A stretch of 58,694 nucleotides of DNA from a bacterium (GTDB taxonomy: Bacteria > Cyanobacteriota > Vampirovibrionia > Gastranaerophilales > Gastranaerophilaceae). The notes below the pieces were generated by a model. That model made no database searches. It worked only from the letters and a program-made list of their open reading frames with translations, and had not been told where the DNA came from. The translations under genes were made by a program, and so were the position numbers. Location: the NCBI GenBank assembly GCA_017470245.1, contig JAFUEV010000008.1:1-58694 (forward strand). Direction: 5' to 3'. Within the stretch, counting starts at the first letter, position 1; every line of letters starts with the position of its first letter. This document shows, one piece after another, positions 1-8,419 of the stretch.

Positions 1-2
1 CT

Positions 3-1721
3 AAAGTCTATGATGAAATCTCTAAAAACTATGAATATACAAATCAACAAAATGAAGAACTTAAAAACTCTTTAGGGCTTGATAAAGATATTAATACTTT
101 AATTTCCGAAAATGCGGAACTAATTAATGCTCAAACTGATGAAAAAATTTCTAAAGTCTATGATGAAATCTCTAAAAATTATGAATATACCAATCAACAA
201 CACAAAAATGCACTTGATTACGTCAACTCGGGTAAAATTGAAATTGATAAAACAATAAACGACAAAATTGATTTTCTTTTAAATCAAACCAATGGAAGAA
301 TTTCGGAAGTATATGATGAAATTTCCAAAAATTATGACTACACAAATGAAAAAAATACAGAATTAGAAGCAAAATTTGAAAATAACATTACAGAAATCAA
401 AAAGAATTTTAATGAGAATATTGAAGCTAAAGTATCTGACACAAACAGCAAAATTACAAATATTCTTGATGAAATTATAAAAAATAAAACTGAAAATGAA
501 AAACATCTCACTAAATTAAATAATGAAATTGCTTCCCAAAATAAGGAAGTTGAGAATATAAAATCTGATATTATCCTAAAAAATAATGAAATAAAAGAAG
601 ATTTAAAAAATCAATCAGAAAAATTATATAACGATATTAATTCAGATATAGAAAAAATCCTTAACGAAATATCTCAAAATAAATCAGATACAAATGAAAA
701 AGTTAATAATATAGAAAATGAAATTAAAGAAAATTCCGAATTTGTTAATAACCAAATTTCGGAAATAAAGAATGTAATACAAGAAGAAAGTAAATTATCA
801 AAAGAACAGATAAAACAAACACAAGAAACAATTAACCAGACAAAAGAAGCACTTATTAATCAAAATAAAGAAAAACAAAACCTCTTAAATAGTAAAATAG
901 ATGATTTAAGAACATTCACAAATAAACATTTGGAGGAACAAAACAACTCATTAATTCAGTTAATAACCGATAAAAATAACGATACTCAAAAACAATTAGA
1001 AAATAAAACTGAAGAAATTTTTGCGGAAATTGAAAAAGACCTAAAATATACGGAATCACTTGTTGAAGTTTCAGAAGAGAAACAGAAATTTGCACTGTCT
1101 GATGCAGTTGAAAATGTAAAATCAATAATTAATACAACAAAAAGCGAAACCGAAAATCTTTTAAATAACAAGATAAATGATATTTACTCTTATACTGATA
1201 CAAAATTTCAACAGTCAGAAATATTAACAGATGAAAAAATTAATAATGCAAATAATTTAATAAGAAAAGAACATGAATCAAAGCTCAATAATTTATATAC
1301 ATTTGCAAATGAAGAAACGGCAAAATTATATATAGAAGTAAAAAATACGGCAAATAATCTTGAAAATACATTTAACGATAAGATTTACGATATATACAAG
1401 AATAATGAAGCCGTTAATTATGAACTTCAAGCATTAAGAACCAATATAAATGAAAAGCCCGACCACGATTCACTTAAAAAATTAAAGCAAGATATAAAAG
1501 AAAATATTAACAAAAACGATTCTGAACATTTACGCTATATAGAGGGATTAAAGTCTAATTTTGAAGACAAAATTAATCAACAACGCATAAAATATGAAAA
1601 TAAATTAATGTCGATGGAAGAAAGAATAAAACAATTAAATTCAACAATTGAATATATGCAAAAAAATCCTATAGAAAAATTATTTAACAAAATTAAAAAT
1701 AAACCCGAAAAGAGAAAATAA
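3..1721 (+). CDS. Long coiled-coil protein, 5' partial, probably C-terminal part of a GT2 coiled-coil glycosyltransferase
   Basis: The reading frame is open from base 3 to the TAA at 1719-1721, so the gene starts before the window; the TTG at 930 is internal. The visible 572 residues are almost all Glu/Lys/Asn/Ile-rich predicted coiled coil. A segment KVYDEISKNYEYTNQQ occurs near the start, again about 50 codons later, and in a third variant form (EVYDEISKNYDYTNE) near base 306. Related KVYDEITKNYHYTEN is in the next gene, which links the two by descent. The end overlaps the next ATG by one base (TAATG), so the genes are translationally coupled. Neighbouring genes join a GT2 domain to this kind of tail, so the missing N-terminus may be a glycosyltransferase, but that is inference. 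No catalytic motif is visible here. Confidence 0.85.
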   Translation, partial: KVYDEISKNYEYTNQQNEELKNSLGLDKDINTLISENAELINAQTDEKISKVYDEISKNYEYTNQQHKNALDYVNSGKIEIDKTINDKIDFLLNQTNGRISEVYDEISKNYDYTNEKNTELEAKFENNITEIKKNFNENIEAKVSDTNSKITNILDEIIKNKTENEKHLTKLNNEIASQNKEVENIKSDIILKNNEIKEDLKNQSEKLYNDINSDIEKILNEISQNKSDTNEKVNNIENEIKENSEFVNNQISEIKNVIQEESKLSKEQIKQTQETINQTKEALINQNKEKQNLLNSKIDDLRTFTNKHLEEQNNSLIQLITDKNNDTQKQLENKTEEIFAEIEKDLKYTESLVEVSEEKQKFALSDAVENVKSIINTTKSETENLLNNKINDIYSYTDTKFQQSEILTDEKINNANNLIRKEHESKLNNLYTFANEETAKLYIEVKNTANNLENTFNDKIYDIYKNNEAVNYELQALRTNINEKPDHDSLKKLKQDIKENINKNDSEHLRYIEGLKSNFEDKINQQRIKYENKLMSMEERIKQLNSTIEYMQKNPIEKLFNKIKNKPEKRK

Positions 1722-2899
1722 TGAATAAGCCCAAAATATCAGTTATCATTGTATATAACAACAAATCAAATTTGGAAAATTGTTTAAAAAGCGTATTGGC
1801 ACAAACATTTTCAAATATAGAAGTAATTTGTGTAAATAATGCATCAAAGGATAATGCTCAAGATATAGTAAAACAATATGCAAACAAAAATGAATGCATT
1901 AAACTAATCGAATTGCCTTATGAAAATGATGCAATGTTTGCGAAAAGAGCAGGTCTCGGTGTAGCAGAAGGTGATTTTATTTATTTTATCAGTCCAGAAA
2001 AGGAACTTAATTCCAATTTCTTAATGAATGAATACATTAATACCTCTGTCAAAGAAAATATAAAAATAGAAAATAACCATTTATACAGAAGAAATTTCCT
2101 TGAAAATGACGAAGAAATAACAGGATTTATTAAAGAAAAAATCGAATTGGAAGCAAAGAAATATGCACAACTGCTAAAAGAAGAAAAAGAATCAATCAAA
2201 AAAGAATTTGATAAATTCTATCAAATTAATGCAGAAAATATAAAAAACAGTGCTTATGATATAACCTGTCGTTTTACCCAACTTGAAAAGAATTTTTATG
2301 AAAAAGATTATCAATATAATGAAAAAATTCAAAATTCATTAAAAGAATATAACGAGCAAAACAAAGAAAACACAGGAAAAATTTATGCTGATATTTCCAA
2401 AGTATATGATTTTGTTGTAAGTGAAGTTAATAAAAAAGGAACAGATATAAACAAAGTTTACGACGAAATAACTAAAAATTATCATTATACAGAAAACTTA
2501 ATAGAAGAGAAGAAAAAAGAATTATTAGATATTTCAAATAACAGAAATGACAATCTTGCGGAAAAAGTTACTGAAATTGAAAAAGAACTTACTCTGCGTT
2601 ATGTAAATTTAAAAAGATTAATGGATATACAACTGGATGATATGTTGCTGAAAATCAATTCTATATCTCCAAAAGGAACAGAAGATAATAACTCTTTAAA
2701 CAAAACTTTATCAGATAATATAGATAATATGTACGTTCAAATAAATAAATTATCATCTTCTTTTTATGAAGAACTTACAAAAATGTATAAAGAAACCAAC
2801 GAAAAATTTATTCAAGCAAAAGCAGAATATAACAATAATCTTGATAAAAAAATATCAGAGTTAAGAAACGAATTTAATTCAGAAACAGGAAAAGAATAA
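1721..2899 (+). CDS. GT2-like domain with degraded catalytic motifs plus coiled-coil tail
   Basis: A 392-residue protein. Residues 5-105 follow the family 2 glycosyltransferase (GT-A) fold pattern: PKISVIIVYNNKSNLENCL, then SVLAQTFSNIEVICVNNAS. The neighbours have a DGSTD or DASTD nucleotide-binding motif; here it reads NNASKD. Where they have FVDSDDWV, this protein has FISPEKEL, so the metal-binding DxD is gone. The acceptor half of the GT domain is also missing: after about residue 115 the chain becomes coiled coil to the end, with the KVYDEITKNYHYTEN motif shared with the upstream gene. It is probably a non-catalytic GT2 relative acting as scaffold or partner. It lies one base into the upstream stop and directly abuts the next ATG, so it sits inside an operon. 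Confidence 0.8.
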   Translation: MNKPKISVIIVYNNKSNLENCLKSVLAQTFSNIEVICVNNASKDNAQDIVKQYANKNECIKLIELPYENDAMFAKRAGLGVAEGDFIYFISPEKELNSNFLMNEYINTSVKENIKIENNHLYRRNFLENDEEITGFIKEKIELEAKKYAQLLKEEKESIKKEFDKFYQINAENIKNSAYDITCRFTQLEKNFYEKDYQYNEKIQNSLKEYNEQNKENTGKIYADISKVYDFVVSEVNKKGTDINKVYDEITKNYHYTENLIEEKKKELLDISNNRNDNLAEKVTEIEKELTLRYVNLKRLMDIQLDDMLLKINSISPKGTEDNNSLNKTLSDNIDNMYVQINKLSSSFYEELTKMYKETNEKFIQAKAEYNNNLDKKISELRNEFNSETGKE

Positions 2900-4600
2900 A
2901 TGCCAAAAGTATCAATAATAATACCGTTTTATAATGTTGAAGACTACATAGAAGAATGTTTAAGAAGCGTATTGTCTCAAACTTTAAAAGATATAGAGAT
3001 TATATTAATTAATGATGCTTCAACAGACAAAACAAAATCCATTGTAGACTCTTATGCAAAAAATGATAACAGAATAAAAATATTGGAAGTTGATACAAGA
3101 CACGGTCAAGGATATGCAAGAAACAGAGGTATTGAAATTGCTACAGGAGAATATATTGGTTTCGTAGACTCTGATGACTTTGTTGAAAAAAATATGTTTG
3201 AAACATTATACAATAAAGCAAAAGAAACTGATTCCGATATAACAATGTGTCAGGTAAAAGAATATGATGATATGAACGCTAAATATTCAACCTCTGACTA
3301 TTACGCTTTAACAATATTAGAAAAGTTCCAAGACAATATTTTCAGTGCTGATGATACAAAAGAACAATTACTTGATATAAATGTTGCTCTTTGGAATAAA
3401 ATATACAAACGTGAATACCTTTTAAATACCGGAGAAAAATTCCCCGAAGGATATATTTATGAAGATTTGCCGTTCTTTTTCGGAACATATCTTCCGGCTA
3501 AAAGAATAAACATCGTATGGAAATCATTATACAGTTACAGAACAAATCGTAAAAATTCAACAATGCAGCAGTTTAATAACAAGATTTTAGACCGTTCTCC
3601 TATGGTTGCATTAACTTATGAAAAATTAAAAAAACTACCCTATTTTGAAGAAATAAAAAAAGAAGTTCAAGCTTGGATAATAAATGATTTATTCCACAGA
3701 TATACTCTATTAAAAGAGAACTTTCACAGAGAATTTTTCTTCCTAATGAAAAAAACTTTTCAAAATTTAGAAATTGAAAATATAGAAGATGAATATTGGA
3801 AAAAGGTATATCATTTTCAAGGGTATTTGCTTGTAATAAATAATACATTTGAAGAATTTAACCAAAAAGTATTTAACGAATATCTTGATATACATAAAAT
3901 AGAAAACCGTTTACACTCTGAATTAGCTGATCATTATGAACTAGACAGACGTTTTAATCTGGTATACGGGGACCTTAACAAAGCATATAAGTATACCGAA
4001 AAATTAAATGATGAATTAAAAGAGCGCATAAAACTTTTATATAATGACGTTAAAGACTTATCATTCGTTATACAAAACAATTATGTTGAACTAAATAAAG
4101 AACAATATAATCAACTAGAAAATACAAATAAAGCAATAGAAAATATAAACAATAATATTTCCGCTAAAATAAATGAATTTTCTTGTAGTTATAATCAATC
4201 ACTAAATTCAGTACAGTCAACTATTGAAAATAGGATTAATGAAAACGAAACGAATATAAAAACCGAGTTAAAAACATCAATAGATGAACTAAAGGACATT
4301 ATAGAAAACCAAAAACTTCATTATGAAAATATTATTTCAAATATGCAAACAGAATTTAATTCTAAAATAAAAAATCAAGAATTTCAGCATAACGAAGAAA
4401 TTCAATTATTAAAAGAAGAAATAAAACAATTAGAAGCAAATTTAAGAGAAGAAATGAAATCTCCGTTAACTAAATTTATAGAGAAATACAACAGAAATAA
4501 GCAACTAGTAAAAACACCCAATACTGCTATTCAAAACGATATTCAAGCAATAAACAATGAAAATGAAGATGCGGCAAATAATTTACAAAAAGCGGAGTAA
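2900..4600 (+). CDS. Family 2 glycosyltransferase with C-terminal coiled coil
   Basis: A 566-residue protein. The N-terminal GT2 domain (about 1-330) is intact: VSIIIPFYNVEDYIEECL, then NDASTDKTKSIVD for nucleotide-sugar binding, FVDSDDFVEKNMF containing the DxD metal site, and GYIYEDLPFFFG carrying the ED pair typical of the catalytic-base region. From about residue 370 to 540 the chain is Glu/Asn/Lys-rich coiled coil. Family knowledge: such EpsE/WcaA-like enzymes act at the inner membrane face, adding sugars to lipid-linked surface glycans or to proteins; donor and acceptor cannot be read from sequence. The ATG directly follows the previous stop, and four bases separate its stop from the next ATG. 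The fused tail may tether enzymes of the cluster together (inference). Confidence 0.88.
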   Translation: MPKVSIIIPFYNVEDYIEECLRSVLSQTLKDIEIILINDASTDKTKSIVDSYAKNDNRIKILEVDTRHGQGYARNRGIEIATGEYIGFVDSDDFVEKNMFETLYNKAKETDSDITMCQVKEYDDMNAKYSTSDYYALTILEKFQDNIFSADDTKEQLLDINVALWNKIYKREYLLNTGEKFPEGYIYEDLPFFFGTYLPAKRINIVWKSLYSYRTNRKNSTMQQFNNKILDRSPMVALTYEKLKKLPYFEEIKKEVQAWIINDLFHRYTLLKENFHREFFFLMKKTFQNLEIENIEDEYWKKVYHFQGYLLVINNTFEEFNQKVFNEYLDIHKIENRLHSELADHYELDRRFNLVYGDLNKAYKYTEKLNDELKERIKLLYNDVKDLSFVIQNNYVELNKEQYNQLENTNKAIENINNNISAKINEFSCSYNQSLNSVQSTIENRINENETNIKTELKTSIDELKDIIENQKLHYENIISNMQTEFNSKIKNQEFQHNEEIQLLKEEIKQLEANLREEMKSPLTKFIEKYNRNKQLVKTPNTAIQNDIQAINNENEDAANNLQKAE

Positions 4601-4603
4601 ATT

Positions 4604-5839
4604 ATGCCTACAATTTCTGTTATTGTTCCGGTTTATAATGTAGAGAAATATTTATCCAAATGTTTGAACAGCATAATAGCTCAAACTTTTAGTGATATAG
4701 AAATAATATGCGTAAATGACGGTTCAACGGATAATTCAAGAAAAATACTTGAGCAATATAAAAATCGTGATTCAAGAATAAAAATAGTAGATAAGAAAAA
4801 CGGCGGCTTATCTTCAGCAAGAAATGCGGGGATGGCTATTGCAACCGGTGAATTTTACAGTTTTATCGACTCTGATGACTGGGTTGAACCTACAATGCTT
4901 GAAAAACTGTATAAAAACATAACTGCATTAAATACGGATATTTCTATATGCGGAGTAAATTTAGTTTATGAAACAAAAGACAAACAAATAGATGATGAAA
5001 AATATTTTAATTTGGAATATTTTGATAAAAGTTTTGACGGAAAAGTTTTTTCATATAAAGATGTAAAACCGTTTTTAATGAATGTAGGTGTTATGGCTTG
5101 GAATAAACTATATCGCCGAAAATTAATTGATGAATGCAACGCAAGATTTCCGGAAGGATTAATATTTGAAGACGGGCCTTTTTTCTTCTCTATATTTTTT
5201 AAAACAAAGCGAGTTTCTTTAGTAAGAGAATTACTATATTTTTACAGAATTAACCGTCCCAGTTCAATATTGCAAAAATGCGGAGAACAATTTGAAAATA
5301 TAATAGATGTAGTTAATTTAATGTTTAATTCATTAAAAGAGTCTGATATTTTTGATGAAGTAAAATATGACTTTTTTTTCCATAAAGCAGAAGATATAAT
5401 ATACAGGTATTCACTTATCCCGAAAAAATTCAAGAACAGATACAGACAAAAGTTTAGACAAACATCTTGTTTGTTAAATAAAAAATATTTCGATTTTGTC
5501 TATATAAGTGACAAAATGAAGATTAAATATAAACGTTTATGTAATGTTGGCGGAATTGTTAATATTATAGATTTTTATTATTACAAATTCATAGTAGAAT
5601 TAATGTATAAAATCATGCAGATTTTATATACGGAAGATAATATATATTATTTCAAATGCTATTTTATCAAATTAAGACTAAAAAAACGTCCTAATATATG
5701 TAATGTTTGGTATGAAAATGACATAATATATTGTATTCTTTTTAATAATATTAAATTTCATTTTAATTTTGAATATTCAAAACTGGAACAATTAAAGTAT
5801 GAAAAATCCGATTATATCAGTAATAGTACCCGTTTATAA
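4604..5839 (+). CDS. Family 2 glycosyltransferase
   Basis: A 411-residue GT2 enzyme without a coiled-coil tail. Motifs are ISVIVPVYNVEKYLSKCL, NDGSTDNSRKILEQY, FIDSDDWVEPTML (DxD) and GLIFEDGPFFFS (ED). The C-terminal 110 residues are rich in Tyr, Lys and Phe and match the tail of the next protein (KRPNICNVWYENDIIY against KRPNILDMYYTDDKIY), so the two genes are tandem paralogues. A stretch of about 200 bp inside the gene (4700-4900) is about 96 percent identical to the next gene, far more than its flanks, which suggests recent gene conversion. The 3' end overlaps the next gene by 41 bases. Specific sugar and acceptor unknown. Confidence 0.88.
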   Translation: MPTISVIVPVYNVEKYLSKCLNSIIAQTFSDIEIICVNDGSTDNSRKILEQYKNRDSRIKIVDKKNGGLSSARNAGMAIATGEFYSFIDSDDWVEPTMLEKLYKNITALNTDISICGVNLVYETKDKQIDDEKYFNLEYFDKSFDGKVFSYKDVKPFLMNVGVMAWNKLYRRKLIDECNARFPEGLIFEDGPFFFSIFFKTKRVSLVRELLYFYRINRPSSILQKCGEQFENIIDVVNLMFNSLKESDIFDEVKYDFFFHKAEDIIYRYSLIPKKFKNRYRQKFRQTSCLLNKKYFDFVYISDKMKIKYKRLCNVGGIVNIIDFYYYKFIVELMYKIMQILYTEDNIYYFKCYFIKLRLKKRPNICNVWYENDIIYCILFNNIKFHFNFEYSKLEQLKYEKSDYISNSTRL

Positions 5840-7007
5840 TGTTGAAAAGTACTTGTCAAAATGCTTAGACAGCATACTTGTACAAACATTTTCAAATATA
5901 GAAATAATATGCGTGAACGACGGTTCAACGGATAATTCCAGAAAAATACTTGAGCAATATAAAAATCGTGATTCAAGAATAAAAATAGTAGATAAGAAAA
6001 ACGGCGGCTTATCTTCAGCAAGAAATGCCGGGATGGCTATTGCAACCGGCGAATTTTACAGTTTTATCGATTCTGATGACTGGGTTGAACCTACTATGCT
6101 TGAAAAATTATATGACAATGCAACAACATTAAATTCGGATATTGTTATTTGTGCCGTTCACCAGTTTGACGAAACTAATCAGAAGTTTGATGACTCAAAC
6201 CCTTATTATACATTGGGATTTTTTGATAAAAGTTTTGATAACAGAGCTTTTTCATATAAAGCCGTGAAACCATTTATAATGGATGTTTGCGTTATGGCGT
6301 GGAATAAACTGTATCGCCGCAGTCTTATTGATGAATGTAATGCTAAATATCCTGACGGATATATATTTGAAGACGGGCCTTTCTTCTTTTCTATATTTTT
6401 TAAGACACAAAGAGTTTCTATTGTACGTGAATTTTTATATTATTACAGGATTAACAGAAAAAATTCCATTATTCAAAAAGCAGGTAAAAAGTTTTTAAAT
6501 GTAATTGATGTTGTTGAAATGATGTATGATAAAATCAAGGAAATTCCTGATTTTGAAGATGTCAAATATACATTTTTCAGAAAAAAGGTAGAGGATATAT
6601 TATACCGTTTTCAAAATTTACACCCCAAATATCGTCAAGCATTTATGACCAAATTAAAAAATGAAAGTTCGCTTGTTAATGATGAACTTTTTCCGCCATC
6701 AATGGTACATGGAAGATTCAGATATAATTATTTCTTATTCTGCAATTTAAAAACAGGCAATCTTTTTTATTATCAATTCCAAAAATATAAACTAAAGACA
6801 ATGTATAAAACAATGGAATTTTTATATAATGACCCTCCATTTTATACATTAAAATATAAAACACATATTTTAAAGATAAAAAAACGTCCCAATATTTTGG
6901 ATATGTACTATACGGATGACAAAATTTACGTCAGAATATTTAAGAAAATAAAATTTGAAATTCCGTTTAAGTTTTCAGAATTGGAGAAATTTAACGAAGA
7001 TGACTAA
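5799..7007 (+). CDS. Family 2 glycosyltransferase, tandem paralogue of the preceding gene
   Basis: A 402-residue GT2 protein with the same architecture as the gene before it: ISVIVPVYNVEKYLSKCL at the start, NDGSTDNSRKILEQY, FIDSDDWVEPTML (DxD), GYIFEDGPFFFS and a Tyr/Lys-rich C-terminal region. The start ATG lies inside the upstream gene, 41 bases before its stop. It is the right start because the GT2 motif begins at residue 5, as in the paralogues. The last bases (ATGACTAA) contain the next gene's ATG, giving an eight-base overlap. Likely part of the surface-glycan operon; substrate not predictable. Confidence 0.88.
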   Translation: MKNPIISVIVPVYNVEKYLSKCLDSILVQTFSNIEIICVNDGSTDNSRKILEQYKNRDSRIKIVDKKNGGLSSARNAGMAIATGEFYSFIDSDDWVEPTMLEKLYDNATTLNSDIVICAVHQFDETNQKFDDSNPYYTLGFFDKSFDNRAFSYKAVKPFIMDVCVMAWNKLYRRSLIDECNAKYPDGYIFEDGPFFFSIFFKTQRVSIVREFLYYYRINRKNSIIQKAGKKFLNVIDVVEMMYDKIKEIPDFEDVKYTFFRKKVEDILYRFQNLHPKYRQAFMTKLKNESSLVNDELFPPSMVHGRFRYNYFLFCNLKTGNLFYYQFQKYKLKTMYKTMEFLYNDPPFYTLKYKTHILKIKKRPNILDMYYTDDKIYVRIFKKIKFEIPFKFSELEKFNEDD

Positions 7008-8409
7008 AGTATCAATAATAGTACCTTTTCATAATGTAGAACAATATATTTCAAAATGTCTTACTTCCTTAATTTATCAAACGTTACAAGATATAGAAAT
7101 AATTTTAATTGATGATGCTTCTACCGATAAATCGAGAGAAATAGCAGAAAGCTATATGAAAAATGATTCAAGAATAATATTACTTACAAATGAAAATATG
7201 TTGGGTCAATCTTCATCAAGAAATAAAGGACTTGAAATTGCAAAAGGAGAATATGTCGGTTTTGTTGACTCAGATGACTGGGTTGAACTTGAAATGTATG
7301 AAAAAATGTATAATAAAGCCATTTCTGATTATACTGATATAACAATGTGCCAAGCTCTATTATATGATGATAAAGAAGGTACAACATATTCCACTGATTA
7401 TTATAGTTTAAAACCTCTTGAACAAATGGGGGATAAAACATTCTCTTTTCAAGAAACAAAAGCAGAAATACTGGATATAAATGTAGTTTTATGGAATAAA
7501 ATTTACAGAAGAACATTTTTGCAAACAATAGCGGCAAAATTTTCCGAAGGTTATATATATGAAGATTTACCGTTCTTTTTTCAATCATATTTAAAAGCGG
7601 AAAAAGTAAATATAGTATGGGAAAAACTATACTATTACAGACAAAACAGACAATTTTCAACAATGCAAAATTCCGATAAAAAAGTATATGACAGAATACC
7701 AATGGTTGAAAAGACATATAATATTTTAAAAAACAGTGACTTATACAATGAAAAGAAAATAGACATAATAAGCTGGATTATTGATGATATTTTCCACAGA
7801 TATACACTTTTGGAAGATAAATATTATGAAGACTATTACCCCAAAATGCAGGAATTTTTTAAACAAATAGAAATAACTGATGAAGATAAAAAAAACTTAT
7901 CCAAAAGTTATTGTTATGATGAATTTTGCAATATAAAAGAGCGTTCATATTACGGCTTTTGGAATTTTTTAATAGAAAAATACAGAACATCAAACAAATT
8001 AATAAAGGATACAAAACACGATTGCAATGAAGCAATTAAGGAAATAAAAGAATATCTTGAAGAATATAAAAACGAAAAAGAAACCGAAAAAAACGAGATA
8101 AACTCCTGGTGGGAAAACAAATATAAAGAAGAAATAAACAGATGCAACGAAATGCATAATATGGAAATGACAAGGCAAGAATATGAGCTGAAAGCTTGGC
8201 AAGCGGAATCAGAGAGACAAATTAGAGAAAAGCTTATTGCCGATTATGAATGGAAATTGCAAGACCAAAAGAAACATTACGAAGAGTCTTTACAAAATCA
8301 AAAATATTATTATGAAAATAATTTTTTATTGGTTAAAATATTATTAAAGGTTTGCAAAAAAGCAGATAAAATAAAAAACAAAATTAAAAAAATAATAAAG
8401 AAAAATTAG
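7000..8409 (+). CDS. Family 2 glycosyltransferase with C-terminal coiled coil
   Basis: I choose the ATG at 7000 (469 residues) because the protein then opens with MTKVSIIVPFHNVEQYISKC like its paralogues, with GGAG about 13 bases upstream; an in-frame TTG at 6955 would add 15 unrelated residues. The GT2 domain has DDASTDKSREIAE, FVDSDDWVELEMY (DxD) and GYIYEDLPFFFQ. It is most similar to the gene at 2900. From about residue 345 the sequence is a charged coiled coil with many Glu, Lys, Trp and Tyr, ending in a very basic Lys-rich tail (KKADKIKNKIKKIIKKN) that could bind anionic lipid or nucleic acid. The stop is followed 10 bases later by the next gene. Confidence 0.87.
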   Translation: MTKVSIIVPFHNVEQYISKCLTSLIYQTLQDIEIILIDDASTDKSREIAESYMKNDSRIILLTNENMLGQSSSRNKGLEIAKGEYVGFVDSDDWVELEMYEKMYNKAISDYTDITMCQALLYDDKEGTTYSTDYYSLKPLEQMGDKTFSFQETKAEILDINVVLWNKIYRRTFLQTIAAKFSEGYIYEDLPFFFQSYLKAEKVNIVWEKLYYYRQNRQFSTMQNSDKKVYDRIPMVEKTYNILKNSDLYNEKKIDIISWIIDDIFHRYTLLEDKYYEDYYPKMQEFFKQIEITDEDKKNLSKSYCYDEFCNIKERSYYGFWNFLIEKYRTSNKLIKDTKHDCNEAIKEIKEYLEEYKNEKETEKNEINSWWENKYKEEINRCNEMHNMEMTRQEYELKAWQAESERQIREKLIADYEWKLQDQKKHYEESLQNQKYYYENNFLLVKILLKVCKKADKIKNKIKKIIKKN

Positions 8410-8419
8410 GCTTTTTACA

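Noticed and set aside
7184..7717. 177-codon minus-strand frame inside the glycosyltransferase at 7000
   Set aside because: It is antisense to a clear GT2 gene and follows its codon pattern.
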